Of a stretch of DNA of 64,000 nucleotides, positions 59,401 through 64,000 are shown in pieces (within the stretch, counting starts at the first letter, position 1; each line of letters starts with the position of its first letter). A program made the position numbers and the translations under genes. A model generated the notes under the pieces. The model did no database searches and was not told where the DNA came from. It was given only the letters and a program-made list of their open reading frames with translations. The DNA comes from UBA11740 sp035635855. GTDB taxonomy: Bacteria > Acidobacteriota > Blastocatellia > Pyrinomonadales > Pyrinomonadaceae. The stretch lies in NCBI GenBank assembly GCA_035635855.1, contig DASQAF010000006.1:1-64000 (forward strand). The letters run 5' to 3'.

Positions 59401-61101
59401 GAACAACACTTGCGCGAAGCCCTGGGCATCTGGCGCGACCTGGGTTTGCGCGCCCATGCAGCGTATACGTTGGACAGTTTGGGATTAACGCTCGAGCGGC
59501 TCGGTCGTGACGAAGAGGCTTTGGCTGCTTACATTGAGGCAGTCGGAATCGTTGAGACTTTGGCCGGCTCTCTCTCGACGAATGTGAGCTCGGAAACCTT
59601 CAATGCCAGCCGCGGAAATCGCGAACTCTACGATCATCTAATCAAGCTGCTGATCAAGAAAGGACGTTCGGCCGAAGCGCTGGTGTATCTCGAGCGGGCC
59701 AAATCAAAGGCGCTCGTTGATGCCCTCGCAGGCGCGAACGTAAAAGCCAAAGACCCGCAAATGAGCGCTTTGCTTGATCGTCTGCGTGAGCAAACTGACG
59801 CCTTGCGAGTCGCTGAACGAGAACTAGCTACCGAACTGGCAAAGCCGGAAGCTAATCGAGACCAGACGAAGATCACTGCTGCGCGCGCGAAGCTGGCGGA
59901 AGCCACGAATCGATACGTTGATGCAGTGGAAAAGATGAAGCGCGCCAATCCTTCCTATGCCAGCCTGGTGGCCGTCAACCCAACCGACCTGGTCGAAATA
60001 CGCAAGCGTCTGCCGGAAAAAACTCTTTTGCTCGAGTATTTTCCGACCGACAACGAACTGTACATCTTTGTCGTCACGCGTGATGCGGGTCCGGCAATCC
60101 GCACGGTTGCAATCAAGCGTACTGACTTAGCTAAGCTCGTTATGCAATATCGCGAAGCGCTCGATGGCGCAACCGAGCCCGGCGTGCTGGAGCGTTCGGC
60201 GCGCGGAGTCCTTTGGAAGGATGACGGCAAGCAGGATTTCAAAAACGACATTGCGCCGATCAAGGATGCTACGGTGCGTCTTTACCAGGCACTGATTGCG
60301 CCGGTGCAAACGGAAGTCGACGCGGCAGACACTCTTTTGATTGTACCCGCGGGCGAACTCTATTACTTACCGATTCATGCTCTCGGTCGAGCGAACCCGG
60401 ACGGCTCACTCAGTTTTCTGATCGAACAGAAGCGTTTCGCTTACCTGGCTTCGGCTGATTTGCTGAATGCTGTGGCCTCAGTCACGACGGTGGACAACAG
60501 CGAGGGTTCCACGCGCCCTTTGCTGGCGATGGGAAATCCGGACGGCAGCCTGCCGGCGGCGACTGAAGAAGTTTCCTCTCTGGGGAAGATATTCATCCAC
60601 GCCAATATTATTACCGGCAAAGACGCCACGGTTTTGCGCATGACGCAATCAACCGCGGGCATCTCTTACGTACACTTTGCGACGCATGGCTTCATCAACA
60701 GCCTCGAACCGAAAGAGAGCTATCTGCTGCTGGCCGGCGACCCCGGCCGCCTTTCAGTCAAAGACCTCGTCGAAGATAACTACAAGCTTTCGTTTAGCGG
60801 GGCGCGCTTGGTGACCCTGTCAGCCTGCGAGACAAACATCGGCGGTTACGACCCCAGCGCGGTTTACAGCAGTCTCTCTCGCGCTTTCACCAAGGCGGGC
60901 GCGCCGACGGTAGTAGCGTCGCTGTGGAGCGTCAACGACACTTCGACAAAAGACACGATGATGTTCTTCTATAAAGAACTCGCGGCCGGACAATCAAAAG
61001 CCGAAAGTATGCGCCGCGCACAACTTGCCGTTATGCACGATCCGCGCTTTGCCCATCCTTACTACTGGGCGCCGTTTATTGTGTTGGGTGATTGGAAGTA
61101 G
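56446..61101 (+). CDS. Large CHAT-TPR protein
   Basis: 1551 aa, GTG start with AAAGGA about nine bases before. N-terminus has a signal-like hydrophobic segment (ASRFLVIFVCAISVGISSFN), so it may be exported or membrane-bound. Residues ~100-180 are a beta domain (VSYHLTMREGAESSAPIVFE). Many TPR repeats follow (~190-1130, e.g. YRKAGDYAKARSAAEEALTL, NDLDNAVKAYEQANALSASL). A coiled segment (~1110-1160) leads to the C-terminal CHAT domain (~1180-1551) with the catalytic pair in YVHFATHGFINSLE (His) and LVTLSACETNIGG (Cys). CHAT is a caspase-like protease. Third gene of a sigma/zf-HC2/CHAT operon. Confidence 0.94.
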   Translation: MLRILTLASRFLVIFVCAISVGISSFNFTLPAQDTKPRRPLPKPPSGSRGFEQTGRDASSRLIAAGATRGPLKPIAPYEGLAYNPRPFFAWAPQPGAVSYHLTMREGAESSAPIVFETDVKTAQFAYPADAPALTPGKLYSWRVSTAGVMERKQGAVATFFVLAGEDAAQIKAALEKAKLASPKSAAERLAQARIFEEYGVWYDALGIASELLSENPNDAEAKAYYDSLIQKLRQETTKAAGQSSSLAFPLWQQLRPLVAAQKEASARSAINGNRVAARFLYRELLFAAVTARLYDSPPLQFAEQTRKLLAESDDENAALEAKLDEWSKEQKPGVGFTNAGQGIEQILYLVQVAHLRDAEKDAGKDAPPGSPRELTERTLELSAAEGIELAVAGFSGSLSFFALREKRMDDVGPPLDHAEAIWKKWNDPVGLYQAALVRAYAAYALENWKDAATFFSSAAERARLLPELRKGRINALSMLATVLRNAGDKEGVHAALLSALEEQQRVLQETIGEEPRLKESKTLASLEIQFGGALAALGRHVEGGEWYARAEVLQSENYRVEKALIEKKISDTSKTLQAKIDASTSADYRRAAAGVIESFTNSMLAYLDSLASARNDLVEIARIADARLALARRGGDPEKVAHGLDQTANAYRKAGDYAKARSAAEEALTLRTNDPRHRGLYETLYLLAQIADDADDWNGALVRYHQVIEQTRPGVLPAIYDLSAESREDLRSSEAQMNNIDILARAGKALDARLAIGRILARQGNYREADREYQGVLNDAPQLYAFGAPDEAELLSWLRASGRNDVKSVDVAAHRRQSGFTPPRDEDERFNLAALMVNAQRSTVISYRAMLYEDENDLDNAVKAYEQANALSASLVGGSFFLSGTYVALARIERERGNYQAAEAPIEAALAEFVRKNEAWGIASMLVFKSALRRDQGRLAESKQLGEDALKIARPLGSRPQTASILRTLGRTESEQGGESLKASEQHLREALGIWRDLGLRAHAAYTLDSLGLTLERLGRDEEALAAYIEAVGIVETLAGSLSTNVSSETFNASRGNRELYDHLIKLLIKKGRSAEALVYLERAKSKALVDALAGANVKAKDPQMSALLDRLREQTDALRVAERELATELAKPEANRDQTKITAARAKLAEATNRYVDAVEKMKRANPSYASLVAVNPTDLVEIRKRLPEKTLLLEYFPTDNELYIFVVTRDAGPAIRTVAIKRTDLAKLVMQYREALDGATEPGVLERSARGVLWKDDGKQDFKNDIAPIKDATVRLYQALIAPVQTEVDAADTLLIVPAGELYYLPIHALGRANPDGSLSFLIEQKRFAYLASADLLNAVASVTTVDNSEGSTRPLLAMGNPDGSLPAATEEVSSLGKIFIHANIITGKDATVLRMTQSTAGISYVHFATHGFINSLEPKESYLLLAGDPGRLSVKDLVEDNYKLSFSGARLVTLSACETNIGGYDPSAVYSSLSRAFTKAGAPTVVASLWSVNDTSTKDTMMFFYKELAAGQSKAESMRRAQLAVMHDPRFAHPYYWAPFIVLGDWK

Positions 61102-61121
61102 GGAATTCAGCGAGATTGGCT

Positions 61122-61197
61122 GGCCTCCGTGCGATCTCTGTGATTCTCCGTGTTAAAGCTATCCCACTAAAAATTCACCACAGAGGACACGGAGAAG
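61122..61197. repeat. CACCACGGAG-type palindromic repeat, copy 2
   Basis: Arms ggcctccgtgcgatctctgt (61122-) and aattcaccacagaggacacg (61172-) pair imperfectly; same family as 26245-26324. Confidence 0.65.
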
Positions 61198-61388
61198 TCA
61201 GTGAGAAATTCCAAGTCTTGCTCGACATCTATTTTGTCTTAGCCAGAACCACTTCTCTTTTCTTGCGCGTGAAATCAAACAGCGAAGGTTGTTGGTTCGC
61301 GCCTTTCTTCAGAGAGCTGTTGCTGCCGTCTCGGGAGAATCTGTTCAATCTCACCATACAACTTCGGCACTCGATCGGCAGCATGTGT

Positions 61389-61670
61389 TTACTTTAGGGC
61401 ATCAATAACGCCGGTGACGAGTGTCTCCACCGGGTGGCCTTCGATGTTGCCTGGGACGCGCTTCCTGGCACCTTCATCTCGCAAATAAACCAGGATCGCG
61501 TCACCACCAATCGGGTTCTTCCCAATTCCAACTCCTTCCACCCCATCGATCGACATTAACTCCTGCTCGTGTGCTTGTTTCACACGCTCAATGTCTGATG
61601 AGGAGGCGGTCGTTGTGTGTTCCTCTGGATAGTAAGCCATGGCTGCATCTTCGTGTGGAAAATCACTCAT
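61389..61670 (-). CDS. Small protein sharing the protease N-terminal domain motif
   Basis: 93 aa. After a polar start comes a helix (DIERVKQAHEQELMSIDG) and VEGVGIGKNPIGGDAILVYL, then VPGNIEGHPVETLVTGVIDA. The pattern V-G-V-G-x-G...A-x-x-V-Y...P...V-x-V-T-G also occurs in residues ~108-190 of the protease at 62175-63425 (GNIVGVGLGTS, ALNVYVVDR, VPMNVIVTGLIEA). So it is a free-standing version of that domain, perhaps an inhibitor, chaperone or partner. Function not known. Confidence 0.75.
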   Translation of the reverse strand: MSDFPHEDAAMAYYPEEHTTTASSSDIERVKQAHEQELMSIDGVEGVGIGKNPIGGDAILVYLRDEGARKRVPGNIEGHPVETLVTGVIDALK

Positions 61671-62174
61671 TTCTAATACCTCAGATTTGGACGTTCGTTC
61701 GAAACGCCTTCAGGCATGAAGGCCCCTTTGATACAAACAGTCATGTCAAGGTTGGTGCAATTCTAATAGATGAGGACCAAAAACGCGATTTGAGCCGTGT
61801 GATAGTGCAGAAGTCATCACGAGGGATTATCGAATTAGAAGACAGTTCATCAAGAGTTTTGAATGATTCGGCTCACACTGTGATTTTTTGTCGAATTCCT
61901 AATACGCTGCTTTTTAAGGGATAGACGAGGCAATGCCTTCTGATGCTACCCAGGCTCATGAAATCGGTCTAAAGCCTCGTTGGCAGCCATTGAGGTTCAA
62001 AACCATTTGAAGATAAATCAGTCGGCAATGCTCTCGTCTATCAAAGAACCGCTTGGAACCACTTGTCGCGCCCAGCTACCATTCCGACTCCTGCTATTTT
62101 CTTAACACCGCTTGCTCATCTTAAGCGGACTACTTCTTAAGCTGAAGCGCCGAAGGTCCCGTTTCGGATTATTG
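61671..62174. other. Intergenic region
   Basis: 500 bp between the small protein gene and the protease gene on the same strand. A plus-strand frame ending at 61924 covers part of it, with protein-like text near its end (GAILIDEDQKRDLSRVIVQ) but no start signal. Otherwise nothing seen. Confidence 0.4.
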
Positions 62175-63425
62175 TTAGGTGTACAGATTGATGTCGAGCG
62201 CTGCGACAACCCTGGTCATCTTATTGCCGAAAGTTATGCCTCCGCCACCGGCAAATAACAGCCCCATAGGTCGCAGACTGCTGTCCCATACCCAGATAGA
62301 CGAACCCGAGTCTCCACCGGCACTGAAATTGGTGCCGCCCGCTCCACGGATCGATATCTGATCAGCGAAAAGCGCGACCCGACCGCCGCCATAGTTCACA
62401 CGAATGGTGGCGCTGGTATCAATCACTGTGCCGCGGGTAAGTTGCGTAGTGCGTCCCGTCTTGCCTACCGGGCAATTAATGACCGGGTTTATGGGCTGGC
62501 TGCCGATTCTGAAGAACCGTCGCTGACCGTTCACCAGGTAGATTAATTCTCTGCGAACCCTGTCCGGCCAGCACCAGGCAGTGGCGCAATCAACATAGTT
62601 GACACCGCCGGTGAAGTTGATGGGAACAAACCGCTCAAGAATCGCGACTTGATCTGCTGGACATCTACCGCCGTCGTATGGACCGGGCTGCGTAACGCAG
62701 TCGCCGAATGCCCCGCCGTTCGAGTTAGCGAGGACGTGATTGTTGCTCAGGATCATCAGCCGCGAATTCCTGGGAGCAGTTCGACCGACGCAGAGGCAAC
62801 CGATAGTTCCGGCTGTAATGCGGAAATGTCCTACTGAAACGCCTCCGGGAGCGGGTCTGATTCTGAAGGTATGTGGCCGCGCCTCGATTAGCCCGGTCAC
62901 GATGACATTCATTGGAACGTCATCGCCACTGGCCGCAGAGACACCCATCGAATCCACAACCACGGATTTGACTTCGTCTAGGGAAGTTCGATCGACCACG
63001 TACACGTTTAGCGCCGGCTTTCCGGGTTCACCACCCGAGCTAATTACTTCACCGCCCGGGCCGACAGTCGGTGTCATGCTGGTGCCCAAACCTACACCGA
63101 CGATGTTGCCGGCACCTTGAAAAGCATCTTCGGCATGAGTAGAAGCTTTCTGCTGACTTACGCCTTGCAGGAGTTGGTTCTCAATCTCTCTCTTAATCTG
63201 AAGAAGATTCTCGTCTACGCCGAGGAAGGCTGTTTGCGACTCCGGCGCTTCCGCCTCTTCTCTAAACCCTTGCTCTGTGCTTGGCTCACTGAAACTGTGC
63301 ACACCAGCCTCCTCGCTGTATTGGTCATCGGTTTGTTGGGATTGCTGAGTCGGCGGCTCCTGAAAACTCTGAGCGCCCTGCTTGCCCTGTTTTGCGTCCT
63401 TTTTAGAGGGTTCTTTGCTAGTCAT
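62175..63425 (-). CDS. Trypsin-like serine protease
   Basis: 416 aa, no signal peptide. N-terminal ~85 residues are Gln/Glu/Ser-rich and disordered (PPTQQSQQTDDQYSEEAGVH). Residues ~90-190 hold the GNIVGVGLGTS...VTGLIEA domain shared with the 93-aa protein. The protease domain (~195-416) has the catalytic triad in order: His in LMILSNNHVLAN, Asp in NYVDCATAWCWPD, Ser in FSAGGDSGSSIWVWDSSLRP. Several Cys could form disulfides. The layout is that of an intracellular or surface-associated S1/S64-like protease; the N-terminal domain may act as a prodomain. Confidence 0.85.
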   Translation of the reverse strand: MTSKEPSKKDAKQGKQGAQSFQEPPTQQSQQTDDQYSEEAGVHSFSEPSTEQGFREEAEAPESQTAFLGVDENLLQIKREIENQLLQGVSQQKASTHAEDAFQGAGNIVGVGLGTSMTPTVGPGGEVISSGGEPGKPALNVYVVDRTSLDEVKSVVVDSMGVSAASGDDVPMNVIVTGLIEARPHTFRIRPAPGGVSVGHFRITAGTIGCLCVGRTAPRNSRLMILSNNHVLANSNGGAFGDCVTQPGPYDGGRCPADQVAILERFVPINFTGGVNYVDCATAWCWPDRVRRELIYLVNGQRRFFRIGSQPINPVINCPVGKTGRTTQLTRGTVIDTSATIRVNYGGGRVALFADQISIRGAGGTNFSAGGDSGSSIWVWDSSLRPMGLLFAGGGGITFGNKMTRVVAALDINLYT

Positions 63426-64000
63426 GATGTTTTTCTCCTATTTGAAATGCGAGGTTGTAAAGTGAAGACAGTTGTCTGCCTTCACGCCAGAAGAGAGGTG
63501 AGCAAAAAGAAGACTTGTTCACCAACGAGCGGGTTGAAAGTTCTTACAAGTGTGGGGCTTTCAAAAGGTGTATCAATTTAGCGAGGCTAATGGGAGACAC
63601 TCCTTTGTGAGTAATTCCTTTATTTGGGACTGCCGGGAGCCTGGCAGGTCAGCGTGGAATTACAGATGAGGAATAGTGTCCGACCGTGGTGCAACACGCG
63701 CGCCAATCACTGGCCAAATGCCGTTATGTTGATTTACCTGTAAACCGCCGTCTTACCAAAAGCAGGATGACAAGGTTAGACAAAAGTAGACAGGTGCTCC
63801 GCGCATAGCCGCATTTGTGGACACCCTCAAGCCTAAACCGCTCTAATACTCTTCATAAGTATATGAGCGAATCCTTGATTCTGTTTCAGAGAGCCCGTAA
63901 AAAAGTCGATTGAGGCAGATCAAGGCAATGATCACACCGGCAGTAAAGAGTTGCGAGGTTTGAGTGATTAGTCTCTTCAAGTCGATCATGGATTGATCAG
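63426..64000. other. Right-end region without recognisable genes
   Basis: 575 bp upstream of the protease gene. It should contain the protease promoter. I see no open frame with a ribosome site nor any RNA gene. Confidence 0.4.

Noticed and set aside
61421..61924. 167-aa plus-strand ORF
   Set aside because: Its first half is antisense to the 93-aa gene and it lacks a start signal; only the last ~50 residues look protein-like, so it was left as a note.

Overview
The window looks like chromosomal DNA of a moderately GC-rich bacterium, most likely an Acidobacteriota of the Blastocatellia/Pyrinomonadaceae type. This is inferred from gene content (CHAT/TPR protein behind a sigma/zf-HC2 pair, PadR plus permease-prefix protein, tandem PYROXD2-like oxidoreductases, CvfC-like protein, many small intergenic palindromes). 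No database search was possible, so the taxon is a guess and the gene calls rest on motifs.

Positions 1-15743 are a chromosomal integron. A tyrosine recombinase with the IntI-specific insert (14766-15743, minus strand) is followed by a candidate attI and at least 26 highly similar attC sites of 100-108 bp (180-14267). These separate small, mostly unknown cassettes: lipoproteins, small membrane proteins, a Rieske protein, an ABM monooxygenase, a PD-(D/E)XK-like protein and a DUF3592 protein. The integrase is transcribed toward the array, on the same strand as the cassettes, which is the rarer inverse layout. For all but one cassette, the 7-bp cores at its two ends are perfect complements, which confirms cassette boundaries and the attI junction at 14683-14689. 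The exception carries a gene that looks chimeric. One cassette is inverted with its own start signals, one has no ORF, and two gene families occur twice.

Positions 15915-18617 hold selB, the selenocysteine elongation factor, followed by a lipoprotein rhodanese with an in-frame UGA. The frame continues for 45 codons beyond the UGA, and a bacterial SECIS-like hairpin starts 13 nt after it. This is a probable selenoprotein next to its own decoding factor.

Positions 18813-31302 are ordinary housekeeping or accessory genes: tandem Usp protein, APC permease, two PYROXD2-like oxidoreductases, DinB, FolP, SYLF protein, glucoamylase-family protein and TPR protein.

Positions 31740-41579 look like a defence-type island. 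A minus-strand operon encodes a DNA methyltransferase, sigma-like protein, HTH protein, ImmA/IrrE metalloprotease, NurA-like nuclease, HerA-like ATPase and DUF2130 (PD-(D/E)XK-like) protein. It converges on an unknown plus-strand pair (79 and 634 aa). A 33-bp near-identical direct repeat lies at each side of the region (31369 and 43407); it reads equally well as a promoter.

Positions 41747-64000 hold a truncated ECF sigma gene, a CvfC-like HEAT protein, tRNA-Asn, a cupin/SDR/aldo-keto reductase operon, a PadR/permease-prefix/esterase operon bracketed by two related hairpin-ended motifs, a CHASE2 adenylate cyclase, an ECF sigma/anti-sigma pair, DoxX, a sigma/zf-HC2/CHAT-TPR operon, and a trypsin-like protease with a small relative of its N-terminal domain.
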